Under the pieces are notes generated by a model. That model worked only from the letters and a program-made list of their open reading frames with translations. It had not been told where the DNA came from and searched no databases. A DNA stretch of 64,000 bases from Larkinella sp. C7 (GTDB taxonomy: Bacteria; Bacteroidota; Bacteroidia; Cytophagales; Spirosomataceae), in the NCBI RefSeq assembly GCF_006149005.1, contig NZ_VBSL01000004.1, positions 1-64,000 on the forward strand, in the 5' to 3' direction. A program made the translations under genes and the position numbers. Positions 63,845-64,000 of this stretch are shown here, one piece after another (position 1 is the stretch's first letter; each line of letters begins with the position of its first letter).

Positions 63845-63918
63845 GTAGACAAGAGAGAGGAGACAGGAGAATCAAGAAAATGGCAGCAGGTGATTTGCGT
63901 CTTTTCTCTCTTGTCTAC
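63845..63918. repeat. GACAAGAG-word inverted repeat
   Basis: 14-bp perfect arms GTAGACAAGAGAGA (63845-63858 with 63905-63918) and further related words. Same family as 52894-52989. It lies upstream of the PLP enzyme gene; any upstream neighbour is outside or at the window edge. Confidence 0.65.
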
Positions 63919-64000
63919 CCTCTTTTCTCTCAAAATATAACTGTAAAAATATTCCGCAAACTTACGATTATTACGACAACGCCGACCATAATCATCATGG

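Overview
The window looks like a chromosomal segment of a Cytophagales bacterium (Bacteroidota, of the Spirosoma/Larkinella type). Signs of this are TonB-dependent receptors with carboxypeptidase-like N-terminal domains, a DUF4249 lipoprotein next to one of them, a type IX secretion (T9SS) C-terminal sorting domain, SusC/D-era style lipoproteins, no Shine-Dalgarno sequences at starts, TAnnTTTG promoter elements, and a tRNA without an encoded CCA end. The genus is an inference; no 16S gene or ribosomal protein is present.

0-10.6 kb is accessory DNA: a tyrosine recombinase at the left edge, then pieces of a decayed tailed prophage on the minus strand (tail protein, tape-measure-like protein with a homopolymer frameshift, terminase/structural mosaic, a gene with two in-frame TAA codons). 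A three-gene phage junction is present twice (4.1-4.4 kb and 9.2-9.7 kb). A YD-repeat lipoprotein, a TPR-tailed serine hydrolase, another lipoprotein and an ECF sigma remnant lie among the fragments.

11-24 kb is mixed housekeeping: a DUF1206 membrane protein, a T9SS cargo protein, tRNA-Arg(TCT), small membrane proteins, a HipA-like kinase/DUF3037 pair, purL, Uma2 nuclease, truA, xdhC-mocA and a DHFR-like reductase. 24-35 kb carries a TonB receptor, a MoxR ATPase, two PpiC-type periplasmic foldases, lipoproteins and agmatine deiminase. 34.7-43.4 kb holds a very long exported LRR-TPR protein and a four-gene membrane cluster (coiled coil, PspA-like membrane protein, membrane-anchored Ppx/GppA-like protein, small membrane protein). 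43-50 kb has N-carbamoylputrescine amidase (which with agmatine deiminase completes agmatine to putrescine), a GT9 glycosyltransferase, a REP-associated tyrosine transposase (RAYT) framed by long REP-tipped hairpins, and a DUF4249/TonB pair. 50-64 kb holds PolX, thyA, OsmC and a complete assimilatory sulfate-reduction cluster (cysH, cysD, cysN, sulfite reductase, cobA, siroheme synthase) with a PIN toxin-antitoxin pair inserted between cysD and cysN, then an exported Gfo/Idh oxidoreductase and a homocysteine-forming PLP enzyme.

The most unusual structure is non-coding. Many intergenic spacers carry long inverted repeats with about 24-32 bp arms that abut the stop codon of the upstream gene. 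They fall into a few recurring 'word' families, and around the RAYT gene similar hairpins carry a conserved REP tip but locus-specific arms.
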